A program made the translations under genes and the position numbers. From DASPXY01 sp038227745 (GTDB lineage: Bacteria; Planctomycetota; Planctomycetia; Gemmatales; Gemmataceae): DNA of 15,613 bases. Where the stretch lies: positions 1 to 15,613 of the forward strand of contig JBBRPS010000148.1 in the NCBI GenBank assembly GCA_038227745.1, given 5' to 3'. Under the pieces are notes generated by a model. It had not been told where the DNA came from and searched no databases. It was given only the letters and a program-made list of their open reading frames with translations. Positions within the stretch are counted from its first letter, which is position 1. Every line of letters starts with the position of its first letter. Shown piece by piece: positions 1 through 10,800 of the stretch.

Positions 1-168
1 CTGCTGGACGACGCGCACGTCATCGCCCGCTGGTCGCAGGCCAAGGCCACAGTCCGGGCAGATCTCCGGGAGGTAATCGTGAGGGGGCGTGGTAAGCAGC
101 TCGGGCGGGACCAAGAGGCGCTCGTGCTTGGGGTGCCCAGGTTGGGAGAGGGGGCCGAGCTTCGGGGT
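1..168 (-). pseudogene. IS66-like transposase remnant, truncated at its 5' end, continues past left edge
   Basis: The minus-strand frame entering at about 168 reads TPKLGPLSQPGHPKHERLL, then a short spacer, then EICPDCGLGLRP and DDVRVVQQ at the window edge. A QPGH motif followed by a CxxC zinc-binding segment and a VVQQ-type ending is the arrangement of the N-terminal part of IS66-family TnpC transposases. No ATG, GTG or TTG lies in this frame between the last upstream in-frame stop (near 229) and the QPGH motif, so the usual N-terminal coiled-coil region is missing. The open frame begins inside the 3' end of the sigma factor gene, which suggests an old insertion or deletion joint there. The catalytic DDE part would lie beyond the left edge. 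Assignment rests on about 55 residues; another zinc-ribbon protein cannot be excluded. Confidence 0.5.
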
Positions 169-169
169 T

Positions 170-808
170 TCACACCTCCTGCCGCCCGCCCGCGGGGGCG
201 GGCTCCTCCTCCGCCCAGAGGCGGCGAATCACCTGGAGCCGGCGCTCGACCGTGCTCAGGCAGCAGCCGAGCCGGCCGGCGATTTCCTGGTTGGTGTACC
301 CCTCCATCTTCCACACGGCGAGCGTCCGCAGGCCGGGGTCGTCCAGCCGCCGCAGCAGGCGCTCACACTCCTCGGCGACCTGCGCCGCGAAGGCCGGGGA
401 GGGCTCCTCGGCGACGGCCCACGCGAGCTCGTCCTGTCCCTCGTCGCGGCCCGCGGCCCCGGCGAGGGCGGCCTCGTCCAGGACGACGCCGCCCCCGCGC
501 TTCTGCCGGCGCTCGTCGCGCTTGAGGTGCGCGGCCTTGCGCCGCGTGAGCACCACGAGGACGCGCCACAGGCCGTCCCTGTCGTCCAGGTCGGGGAAAC
601 GCCCCTGCTCCGCGCCGCGGCAGAAGCTGTCGAAGGCGCTCAGGGCCACGTCCTCCTCGTCGGCCGCCCGGCGCGGCGTGCCCCGGAGGGTCGCGCGCGC
701 CAGCTCGACCAGGCGCTCGAAGTAGCGCTGCCACAACTTGCCCGCCGCCTGGTCATCGCCGCGGCGGGCCTGGTCGATCCAGCCGCTCACCGAACCGGGG
801 GTCGTCAT
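170..808 (-). CDS. ECF-like RNA polymerase sigma factor (planctomycete type)
   Basis: A 212-residue protein starting MTTPGSVSGWIDQARRGDD. Residues about 20-75 fit sigma region 2: LWQRYFERLVELA, then the acidic DEEDVALSAFDSFCRG segment where core RNA polymerase and the -10 element are bound. A charged linker follows (about 90-130). Region 4 with a helix-turn-helix is at about 155-200 (LAVWKMEGYTNQEIAGRLGC, then STVERRLQVIRRLW). These are hallmarks of the sigma-70 ECF-like family expanded in planctomycetes. The frame is open further upstream to 1096, but ATG 808 is preferred: AAGGGA lies about 9 nt upstream and the family normally starts at this point. It is divergent from the beta-helix/kinase/CHAT gene row, and planctomycete ECF factors are often linked to Ser/Thr kinases, so it may control that row (inference). 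No anti-sigma gene is visible. Confidence 0.9.
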   Translation of the reverse strand: MTTPGSVSGWIDQARRGDDQAAGKLWQRYFERLVELARATLRGTPRRAADEEDVALSAFDSFCRGAEQGRFPDLDDRDGLWRVLVVLTRRKAAHLKRDERRQKRGGGVVLDEAALAGAAGRDEGQDELAWAVAEEPSPAFAAQVAEECERLLRRLDDPGLRTLAVWKMEGYTNQEIAGRLGCCLSTVERRLQVIRRLWAEEEPAPAGGRQEV

Positions 809-894
809 TGCGGGGGTCCCTTGCAAAGAGAGGGGGAAAAGGTCAACGCCCCACCTTCGCCTGGGAGCGGGTCGTTGAAAAAAGTCCGGGGCTG

Positions 895-900
895 ATTGTA
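895..900 (-). promoter_or_regulatory. Candidate -10 element for the sigma factor gene
   Basis: The minus strand reads GGCTACAAT here, with a good -10 hexamer TACAAT about 87 nt upstream of the sigma start codon. No convincing -35 is seen at 16-18 bp. The same GGCTACAAT 9-mer recurs on the minus strand at 15495-15487, so it may be a local promoter style. Confidence 0.3.
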
Positions 901-1004
901 GCCCCCGTCGCGACCGGCAGCCAGCGCCGGCGGCGCCGGGCGGCAAGCGGGGCGGAACAAATCCGGTCCGGCGTGCGGGGCTGTGCAGGGTTTCGGGCAT
1001 GTGG

Positions 1005-1010
1005 TATAAA
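1005..1010 (+). promoter_or_regulatory. Candidate -10 element (TATAAA) for the beta-helix/kinase/CHAT row
   Basis: TATAAA lies in a less GC-rich stretch upstream of the large gene. The hexamer 17 bp upstream (TGTGCA) matches the sigma-70 -35 consensus at only 3 of 6 positions. If an ECF factor drives this promoter the consensus would differ and this call would not hold. Confidence 0.25.
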
Positions 1011-1234
1011 GGGAGCGTGACATTAGCGTCCGGACGAATGCGAGTAAACCGTATAGCGCCATGCCGCCACCCCGGCAATTCGTCCCCACCTCGCACCGGT
1101 CCCCGAAAGGCATCTGCGAACAGAACGGGGCCGGAACGGACTCCCGGTCTCAGTAAAAAAAGCCGGTGGCCAGTGGCTCGTGGCGCAAGAGGGGAAACCC
1201 TTTTCTGCCGCCCCCTGTTCCGGAGGGATCACTC

Positions 1235-4200
1235 ATGACCTGGTACCACCTGCGGACGCTTCCTCGTCTCCCCAGAGTTGTGCCGGTCCGCGCGTGCCGT
1301 TACCGGCCGTCCCTCGACCTCCTGGAAGACCGCCTCGCCCCGGCCGTCTTCACGGTGATCGACCCCCGCGACAGCGGCACCGGCGTCGGCCCCGTCGGCG
1401 ACTTGCGCTATTGCATCACCCAGGCCAACGCCACCCCCGGCCTCGACACGATCCAGTTCAACATTCCCAAGAACGGCGTCCACACGATCGACCTGACCTC
1501 CGCCCTGCCGGCCCTCACCGATGCCGTCCTCATCGACGGCTACACGCAGCCGGGCGCCCGCCCGGCCAACCCGCCGGCCGGCACCGGCGCCGTCCTGGCC
1601 ATCGAATTAAGCGGCGCCGCGGCCAAGCGGGGCGTCAGCGGCCTCACCCTCACGGCCCCCGGCTCGACCGTCCGCGGCCTGGCGATCAACCGCTTCGACC
1701 AGTTCGGCATCCTCCTTACCGGCGCGAAGGCCACCGGGAACCTCATCGAAGGCAACTTCATCGGCACCGACATCACCGGCCGCAAAGCCGTCGGCAACGG
1801 CGCGGACGGCGTCGGCCTCCTGCTCGGCGCCGGCAGCAACATCGTGGGCGGCACCGCGCCCGGGACAGGCAACCTCATCTCCGGCAACCGCCTCAACGGC
1901 GTCGAGCTCGGGGACAGCACCGTGGGCAACGTGGTGCAGGGCAACCTCATCGGCACTGACGTTACGGGCACCGCCGCCCTCGCCAACGGCGGCGACGGCG
2001 TGCTGCTGTTCGGCGCGAAGGGCACCACGGTCGGCGGCACCACGGCGGGCGCACGCAACGTCATCTCGGGCAACGCCTTCTTCGGCGTCGAACTAGGCGC
2101 CGGGGCCGGCGGCAACGTGGTGTCGGGCAACTTCATCGGCACCGACATCACCGGCACCGCTGCCCTCGGCAACGGCGGCGGCGGGGTGTCCCTGGCCGGT
2201 GCCACGGGCAACATCGTGGGCGGCACCGCGCCCGGGACAGGCAACCTCATCTCCGGCAACGCTTTCGCCGGCGTCCAGTTCGGCCAGGCGGTTGCCGGCA
2301 ACGAAGTTCAGGGGCCGAGCGGCAACGCGGTGCTGGGCAACTTCATCGGCACCGACATCACCGGCACCAAACCGCTCGGTAATGCGACCGCCGGCGTTTC
2401 GCTCGATGGCGGGACGGGCAACACCGTCGGCGGCCCGACCGCGGGGGCGGGCAACGTCATCTCCGGCAACGGCGGCGCCGGCGTCCTGTTCGGCGCCGCG
2501 GCGGGCGGCAACGCGCTGCAGGGCAACTTCATCGGCACGGATGTCGGCGGCACGGGCGCCCTGCCGAACGCGGGGGACGGCGTCCTTCTCGTTCTCGGGG
2601 CCGCGAACAACACCATCGGCGGGACCGCGGCCGGGGCGGGCAATGCCATCGCCTTCAACCGTACCGGCGTCCTGCTCCTCGATAGCACGACGACCGGCAA
2701 CAGCATCCTGGGCAACGCGGTCTTCGCCAATTCCGGCCCGGGCATCGACCTCGGCGGCGATGGCGTCACGCCCAACGACGCGCTCGGCCACACCGGGCCC
2801 AACAACTTCCAGAACTTCCCCGTCCTGACGCAGGTCACCGCCGCCGGCGGCAGCCGCACGGTCTTCGGCCGCCTGGACAGCACGCCCGGCACGACGTTCC
2901 GGGTCGAGTTCTTCGCCAACGCCGCCTACGACCCGTCCGGTTACGGCCAGGGCCAGGTCTTCCTCGGCTCCGTGGACGTCGCCACCGACGCCGCCGGCCA
3001 GGCGACATTCAGCTTCACCTACACCGCGGACCCCGCGCGCCCGTTCCTGACGTCCACGGCCACCGGCGCCGCGGGGAACACGTCCGAGTTCTCCGGCCGG
3101 GACCTGCCGCCGGTCAACGACGTTCCGGGGCCGCAGATGACCCGGGAGAACGTCCCGATCGCGGTCGATGCCGGCACGGGCCCGCCGATCCGCGACCCGG
3201 ACAACAACGGCACCGACCCGCTGCAGGTCACGCTGACGGTCGGCCACGGCACGCTGACGCTGGCGACCCTCGCGGGGCTGACCGGTTCGGGCGACGGCAC
3301 GTCGCAGTTGACCTACACCGGAACCCTGGCCGCTCTGAACGCGGCCTGGGTGGGGCTGACCTACACACCGGCGCCGGGCTATGACGGCGCGGACACTGTG
3401 ACGCGGACGACCAACGACCTCGTGGCCCCGGAGCTGGGCGGCCCCGGCGTCGCCACCTCCAGGGTTCCGATCACGGTTATCGACGTGGTCAACCCTCCCG
3501 ACCTGGCGGTCAGCGATGCGTCGGGGAACGAGGGACAGGCGCTGCCGCTGCTCGTCCGCGCCGCCACGGTGGACACGGACGGCTCGGAGGGGCTGGCGCT
3601 GCGGGTCAGCGGCGTGCCGGCCAAGGCCACGCTGTCCGCGGGCACCGACAACGGCAACGGCGTCTGGGCGCTGACCCCAGCGCAGCTGAACGGGCTGACT
3701 CTGAAAACCGCGGACAACTTCACCGCTACCCTGACCGTGACGGCGACGGCCACCCTGCTGGCGACCGGGGAGACCGCCGCCACGACGCGCACGCTCCTCG
3801 TAACGGTGGCGAACGTGGCCCCCACGGCGACCCTGGGCAATGACGGCCCAATCACCGCGGGCGGCACGGCCACCGTCTCCTTCACCGGCCCGTCCGACCC
3901 GTCGTCGGCGGACAGGGCGGCCGGCCTCCACTACAGTTTCGCCCTGCGCCCCGCCGACCTGGCGGCGAGTTACGCGACGGCGGGCGCGGGCGCCGGCCAG
4001 GGCTTCCCACTCACCGCGGCCGGCACCTTTGCCGTTTACGGCCGCATCTTCGACAAGGACGGCGGCTTCACGGACGCGACGACGACCGTCACCGTCCTCC
4101 GGCCGCCGGCGGCCGACCTGGCCATCGTCAAGACGGCGGGCGCCGCGACCGTTTCGGTGAACAGTCCGCTGACCTACACGCTGACGATCACCAACCTCGG

Positions 4201-5659
4201 CCCGGACGCCGCCGACGGCGTCATGGTGCTGGACGCCCAGGGCGGCGGGGAGATCTTCGTCGGCGCGGACGGGACCGGCTGGCAGATCAGCCAGGCGGGC
4301 GGCGTGGTCACAGCGACGACCGCGTTGCTGGCGGCCGGCGCGACCTCGACGATCACCGTCTCGGTGGTGGCGCCGGCCGTCGCCGGCACAGTCACGACCA
4401 CGGCGGCGGTGACGTCGAGCACGCCGGACGGCAACCCGAACAACAACGCCGGCAGCGCGACGGTGGAGGTGACCGCCGCCCCGATCAACGACCCCCCACC
4501 CCCAATCAGCCCGCCTCCACCAAGTCCACCGCCGCCGAGCCCGCCGGCGGTCAGCCCGCCTCCACCAACTCCGCCGATGGCCAGCCCGCCGATGGTCAGC
4601 CCGCCGATGGTCAGCCCGCCTCCACCAACTCCACCGATGGCCAGCCCGCCGACGGTTAGCCCGCCTCCACCAAGTCCACCGCCGCCGAGCCCGCCGGCGG
4701 TCAGCCCGCCGGCGGTCAGCCCGCCTCCACCAACTCCGCCGATGGCCAGCCCGCCGACGGTTAGCCCGCCTCCACCAAGTCCATCGCCGCCGAGCCCGCC
4801 GACGGTCAGTCCGCCGACGGTCAGCCCGCCTCCATCAACTCCGCCGCCGGCCAGCCCGCCGGCCAGCCCATCGGCGAATCCGCCCCCGGTGAGTTTGCCC
4901 TCGGCGAGCCCGCCCCCGGGGATTCTGCCCCCGGTGAGCGCGCCGCCCGTCAGCCCGCCCCCGGTGGCGTCCCCGCCTACCATCACCGCCGTGCTGACCA
5001 CGGCGGTGCCCACGGCAACGCCGTCGCCTGGCCTCGTGCTCGGCGCCGGACTGCAGGCCGCGATAACCTTCATCGCGGCAGTGCCGCCTGTCCCGGAACG
5101 CCTCCCGATCACAGTCGGGGGCGGGCTGCCGGACGACGAAGGGGCCCTGACTCCCCCAAGCACGCAGAGGGCGCTGGCGTTCGGCTCGCGCTTCGACGGC
5201 AGTGCCGGGCCGGCACTGCCTCCCGTCAGCGCGATGTCCGCCGTGCAGGCGCGCCTGGTGATCCGGCCGGCGGTGCTGGGCGCCGGCCGCGCCCTGCCGG
5301 ACCCGGAGGAGCAGTCGCTGCAGCAGGCCATTCAGATCGTGGCCGCCACGCTCGATGGGGACGACAGCGTTCACCTCGTGGAAGTCCTCCTGGGCAGGAA
5401 TGCTGTACCGGCCACGACGCGCCTGATCCCCGCGGGCAGAACCCGGCCGCCGGTCCTCGACGCTCCCCAGGCTGCGGTCGTCGTGGCCCCGGCCGCGGCC
5501 GCCGTGGGCCCGGAGGCGATGCTGGCCGACACGCCGACACCGCTGGGGCAACTGGTGAAATGGGTGGCGCTCCCGGCGGGCGTCGCGCTCGCCGCGGCGG
5601 GCTGGCTCTGGTACCGCGTGCCGCGGCCGGGGCGCCGCCGGCTGACTCCTGACTCCTGA
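1235..5659 (+). CDS. Large exported beta-helix repeat protein with Pro-rich stalk and C-terminal membrane anchor
   Basis: A 1474-residue protein. ATG 1235 is chosen because GGAGGG lies 7 nt upstream; the frame extends upstream to 1166 without a better start. Residues 1-39 are basic and end in LLEDRLAPAVF, the N-terminal motif frequent in large planctomycete extracellular proteins; no classic signal peptide is obvious. Residues about 45-510 form a right-handed beta-helix region with five GN(F/L)IGTD modules spaced 62-70 residues apart. Residues about 627-868 resemble two cadherin/VCBS-like domains, about 869-955 a PKD-like domain, and about 962-1080 a DUF11 domain (DLAIVKTAG, then LTYTLTITNLGPDAA). 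Residues about 1086-1250 are Ser/Pro repeats. The C-terminus has a hydrophobic segment (about 1440-1462) followed by RVPRPGRRR, which would anchor it. Likely a cell-surface adhesin or structural protein; ligand unknown. It is followed closely by the kinase gene. Confidence 0.85.
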   Translation: MTWYHLRTLPRLPRVVPVRACRYRPSLDLLEDRLAPAVFTVIDPRDSGTGVGPVGDLRYCITQANATPGLDTIQFNIPKNGVHTIDLTSALPALTDAVLIDGYTQPGARPANPPAGTGAVLAIELSGAAAKRGVSGLTLTAPGSTVRGLAINRFDQFGILLTGAKATGNLIEGNFIGTDITGRKAVGNGADGVGLLLGAGSNIVGGTAPGTGNLISGNRLNGVELGDSTVGNVVQGNLIGTDVTGTAALANGGDGVLLFGAKGTTVGGTTAGARNVISGNAFFGVELGAGAGGNVVSGNFIGTDITGTAALGNGGGGVSLAGATGNIVGGTAPGTGNLISGNAFAGVQFGQAVAGNEVQGPSGNAVLGNFIGTDITGTKPLGNATAGVSLDGGTGNTVGGPTAGAGNVISGNGGAGVLFGAAAGGNALQGNFIGTDVGGTGALPNAGDGVLLVLGAANNTIGGTAAGAGNAIAFNRTGVLLLDSTTTGNSILGNAVFANSGPGIDLGGDGVTPNDALGHTGPNNFQNFPVLTQVTAAGGSRTVFGRLDSTPGTTFRVEFFANAAYDPSGYGQGQVFLGSVDVATDAAGQATFSFTYTADPARPFLTSTATGAAGNTSEFSGRDLPPVNDVPGPQMTRENVPIAVDAGTGPPIRDPDNNGTDPLQVTLTVGHGTLTLATLAGLTGSGDGTSQLTYTGTLAALNAAWVGLTYTPAPGYDGADTVTRTTNDLVAPELGGPGVATSRVPITVIDVVNPPDLAVSDASGNEGQALPLLVRAATVDTDGSEGLALRVSGVPAKATLSAGTDNGNGVWALTPAQLNGLTLKTADNFTATLTVTATATLLATGETAATTRTLLVTVANVAPTATLGNDGPITAGGTATVSFTGPSDPSSADRAAGLHYSFALRPADLAASYATAGAGAGQGFPLTAAGTFAVYGRIFDKDGGFTDATTTVTVLRPPAADLAIVKTAGAATVSVNSPLTYTLTITNLGPDAADGVMVLDAQGGGEIFVGADGTGWQISQAGGVVTATTALLAAGATSTITVSVVAPAVAGTVTTTAAVTSSTPDGNPNNNAGSATVEVTAAPINDPPPPISPPPPSPPPPSPPAVSPPPPTPPMASPPMVSPPMVSPPPPTPPMASPPTVSPPPPSPPPPSPPAVSPPAVSPPPPTPPMASPPTVSPPPPSPSPPSPPTVSPPTVSPPPSTPPPASPPASPSANPPPVSLPSASPPPGILPPVSAPPVSPPPVASPPTITAVLTTAVPTATPSPGLVLGAGLQAAITFIAAVPPVPERLPITVGGGLPDDEGALTPPSTQRALAFGSRFDGSAGPALPPVSAMSAVQARLVIRPAVLGAGRALPDPEEQSLQQAIQIVAATLDGDDSVHLVEVLLGRNAVPATTRLIPAGRTRPPVLDAPQAAVVVAPAAAAVGPEAMLADTPTPLGQLVKWVALPAGVALAAAGWLWYRVPRPGRRRLTPDS
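1836..2260 (+). repeat. 53-bp exact direct repeat within the beta-helix modules
   Basis: Bases 1836-1888 and 2208-2260 are identical over 53 bp, encoding SNIVGGTAPGTGNLISGN or TGNIVGGTAPGTGNLISGN in the same frame. The start-to-start distance is 372 bp, two helix modules. Other copies of the module are diverged at the DNA level, so this pair suggests recent duplication or gene conversion. Confidence 0.85.
4508..4870 (+). repeat. Tandem repeat encoding the Ser/Pro-rich stalk (105-bp higher-order unit)
   Basis: Two consecutive 105-bp units at 4613-4717 and 4718-4822 encode near-identical 35-residue blocks built from SPPPPT, PPMA, SPPTV, SPPPPS and SPPAV. A degenerate third begins at 4823, and a half unit lies at 4508-4552. 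The basic element is about 15 bp (agcccgccg plus a variable two-codon end). All periods are multiples of 3, so copy-number change keeps the frame and alters only stalk length. Confidence 0.85.
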
Positions 5660-5669
5660 TACCTGATAC
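5642..5669 (+). repeat. Four 7-bp tandem repeats across the stop codon
   Basis: Two copies of ctgactc are followed by two copies of ctgatac. They encode the last residues of the beta-helix protein, include its TGA stop (5657-5659), and run into the short gap before the kinase gene. The array also overlaps the candidate -35 for the kinase. Confidence 0.8.
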
Positions 5670-5677
5670 CTTACAAT
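5649..5677 (+). promoter_or_regulatory. Candidate promoter for the kinase gene
   Basis: CTGACT at 5649-5654 (4 of 6 match to TTGACA), a 17-bp spacer, then TACAAT at 5672-5677, 36 nt before the kinase ATG. The kinase could therefore be transcribed on its own as well as from upstream. Pattern only; no start site is known. Confidence 0.4.
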
Positions 5678-5713
5678 TTATCCCTGGAAACTCCTTTGCA
5701 GAGGGGTGCGCCG

Positions 5714-7780
<2,067 letters not shown>

Positions 7781-7800
7781 AGAAGGGCTCAGGACTTCAA

Positions 7801-7824
7801 GCCCACGGGCCGCGCCCCGTGGGT
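7801..7824 (+). promoter_or_regulatory. GC-rich hairpin between the kinase and CHAT genes
   Basis: CCCACGGG (7802-7809) pairs perfectly with CCCGTGGG (7816-7823) across a 6-nt loop, extended by a G-T pair. No T-run follows, so it is not a typical intrinsic terminator. It sits 21 nt after the kinase stop and just before the CHAT ribosome-binding site (GGAGG near 7836). It may stabilise or process the mRNA, or tune translation. Confidence 0.5.
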
Positions 7825-7850
7825 CTGTTCCCGCAGGAGGGCTGCCGCTC

Positions 7851-10800
7851 ATGAACGCGAACGTGGCCACGGCGCGCCGGTGGCGCGGCGTTTTCGCCCT
7901 GGCTCTCGGGGGCTTCCTCTGTGTGGCGGCGCGGCCGGGGCCGGCATCGGCGCAGTCGCTGTCCGTGACGTTGCGGCGGGCCGACGAGCTGTACCGGGCG
8001 GACAAGCTGCCGCAGGCGGAGACGCTGTACCGGCAGGCCCTCAACACCGCCGACGGCACCGACCGCCGTCATTGCTCCGAACGCCTGCTGGACATCTACG
8101 CCCAGGTGGGCCGGCCGGACCAGGCCATCCAGACCGGCCTGGACTACGAGCGCTGGCTGCGGCGCGTCGGCGACCTGGCGCGGGCGCGGGAGCTGGCCCT
8201 CGACCTCGGCCACTGGCACCTGGTTTTGGGGCACTTCGTCGCCGCCGAGTCGCACCTGCGGCGGGCGCTCGCGGAGGTCAAAGGCGCCGCGCTGCCGCCG
8301 GCCCGCCAGGTCGTGGCCCTGACGTACCTGGCCCTCGCCGCGGAGAAAAAGGGCGACCGCGCCCAGGCCGGCCAGGCCTGGCGCGACGTCGAGGCGTTCG
8401 CCCTCGCCTGGCTGGACGACCCGCGCCGCGAGTTCGACATGCCACTGCGCATCGCGTGCGTCTGCCGGCTGGTCGATAGCTACCGCTTCCAGGGGCGCGC
8501 CAAAGAGGCCATCCTGCGGCTCGAAAAGATTCTGCCGGCCTTCGACGGCCTGAAGAAGCCGGACCCGGTCGGCCTGCGCGACGCCCTGCGCCAGCTGGCC
8601 GCCCACTTGAAGGCGGTGGGGCGCCTCGCCGACGCCGAGAAACGCCTGAAGGAGGCGCTGGCGCTGCACCGGCAGCAGGTGACGGGCGACCCGGTCACCC
8701 TCGCCGACCTGTCCTGGGAGCTGGCCGACGTGCTGGAGCGGCAGGGGCAGACCAAGGAGGCGGCGCCGCACTGGGGGCAGGCGGCCCGGCAATACCGGGC
8801 CGCGCTGGCGGACTCCCGCGCGGGGGCGCTGGTCGCCTTCTGGAAGCTGCACGAATTGTACCAGCGCACCAGCCAGTACCAGCGTGCCCTGAAGCTGACG
8901 CAGGGCCAGGCCGAGCAGTGGGCCGGCGGCCTGATCGAGCCGCGGCTGCACGCCGAACAGGGCCGGCTGCACGTCCTCCTCGGCGAGTACGCCCCGTCGC
9001 GCCCCCTCCTGGCCGGCGCCGTCCGCGACCTGGAGGGCCAGTCGCCGCTCAACCTGGTCGAGCTGCCCGCCGCCCTGCTCACCCTGGGCGTCGCCGAGCT
9101 GGCCACCGGCGACCGGGCCCGGGCCGAGAAGGCGGGCCGGCGTTGCCTGGATCTGTACCGGGTACACGGCCTGCCCGACGACCTGGTGCTGGTCGAGGCG
9201 TACAACCTGCTGGGCAACTGCACCGCCCACGACGGCGACTACGCCGAGGCCATCAAGCACTTCCGCGCTGGCGTCGGCCGCTGCCCCGGGCTGGGGCCGG
9301 CGGCCGACCGGCCGCACTACAACCTGCTGCTGAACATCGCCCTGCTGCTCAAGGCCCAGGGCGACCAGGAGCGTGCGCTGATCGCCTGCCGCGACGCCCG
9401 CTCCGTCTACCAGCGCTTCGCCGCCCCGGACGCGCTCGGCTTCGCCGCCCTGGACGCGGCGGCGGCCGCGATCCTCGCCGCCCGGGCGCGCCTCGACGAG
9501 GCCAACGCCCTGGCCCCGAAGATCCTGGAGCGCTGCCGCAAGCACGACATCGTCCGCGGGCCGCTGGTACTCACGGCCCGCCACTGCCAGGCCCTGTTCC
9601 ACCTCCCCAAGCGCAACTTCGACGCGGCGGAGCGGGCCTGGCGCGAGGTGGAGGAGCTGCACGGGCCCAAGTCGCCGCTGCGGCCACGCACGCTGAATTA
9701 TCTCGGCCTGACGCGCGAGGCGCAGGGCAGGACGGACGACGCCGTGGCGCTGTACCGCGCGGCGCAGAAGCTGCAGGCGCAGAACCCGCGGGCGTTCCCC
9801 GTCACTCACTTCACGACGCTGTGGCGGCTGGCCAGCCTCGCCGACCGTCGCGGCGAGAGGGCCGAGGCTCGCGCCCTGCTCGAGGGCGCCGTCGCGGTGG
9901 TCGAGAAGGCGCGCCTGCGCACCTACGGCGATGCGCAGCAGCGGGCGGCGTTCTTCGCGCAGTTCGCGCCGGCGTTCGAGCAGCTGGTGGCGTGGGCCGT
10001 GCGCGACGGCGATGTGCCGGCCGCGGTGATCGCCGTCGCGCGCGGCCGCAGTCGCACCCTGCTCGACCAGCTGCTGCTGGCGAACATCGACCCGCGCCAG
10101 GGCCTGCAAGGGCCGCAGGGGGAGGAGCTGCGCCGGCGCGAGGAGGGGCTGCGCAAGCGCATCGCCGCTCTCCGCGCCCGCGCCCTGCTGATCACTCCGG
10201 AGTCGCTGGACACCGAGAAGGCGCGGCGGCTGCTCACGGACCTGGACGCGGCCCAGCGGGACTACAGCGAGGCGTACCGCGAGATCCTGAACGCCAGCCC
10301 AGTCTACCGCAACCTCGCGGGGCAGGAGTTCACCGCGGCGACGTTGAGGCGGCTGCGCGACCGCGCCCTCGGCCCGAAGAAACTGTTGCTGGTCTACCAT
10401 GTCGGCCGGCGCGAGAGCCACCTGCTGCTGCTCGGCGATCGGTCGGCGGAGGCGTTCGCGCTGACGGTCCCGGCCGCGGTAGCGGAGCGCGCGGCCCCGC
10501 CGGCGCCGCCGCTCCTGGCGGACGTGCTGGGGCGGACGCGCGGGATCCGCCTCAAGGCGGAGTTGGGGCAGCCGGACCTGCCGCCGCCGGCGGCGGCCGC
10601 CGCCGCCGTCCCGCTCGGCCAGGACGTGCTGCGGGCCCTGGTCGGGCATTACCTCCAGCAGGTGAGCGACCCGACGTTCCGGCCGACGCGCGGCCTGCGG
10701 CTGCAACCCCGGGGCGCCACCCGCCCGCTGCCGGCGCAGCGGCCCGAGTTGCTCGCCGACGTCGTACTGCCCGCCGCCGCCCGCGTGCGGATCCGCGAAC

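Larger units (their letters stand above)
809..1234. other. Divergent intergenic region, no gene recognised
   Basis: This 426-bp region separates the sigma factor and the beta-helix gene, and no credible protein is encoded. It holds the minus-strand TACAAT at 895-900. On the plus strand a TATAAA hexamer lies at 1005-1010 with only a weak -35 match, and a 10-bp perfect palindrome CGTCCGGACG follows at 1027-1036. The palindrome sits where an operator or ECF-responsive site could act, but nothing in the sequence proves this. The leader from 1010 to the start at 1235 would be over 200 nt long. Confidence 0.5.

Noticed and set aside
170..1096. Longer sigma factor starting at 1096
   Set aside because: The extra 96 residues are unlike the family and span the region with the candidate promoter; ATG 808 has a ribosome-binding site.
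2093..3931. 612-codon minus-strand frame opposite the beta-helix gene
   Set aside because: Mirrors the repeat structure of the real gene and has no independent motif.
4508..4870. CRISPR-like regular array
   Set aside because: Repeats are contiguous, in frame with a protein, and lack unique spacers.
4174..5331. Gly-rich repeat protein on the minus strand (GGLTVGG-type repeats)
   Set aside because: It is the reverse complement of the Ser/Pro stalk repeats; a PE-PGRS-like look is a side effect of the GC-rich repeat.
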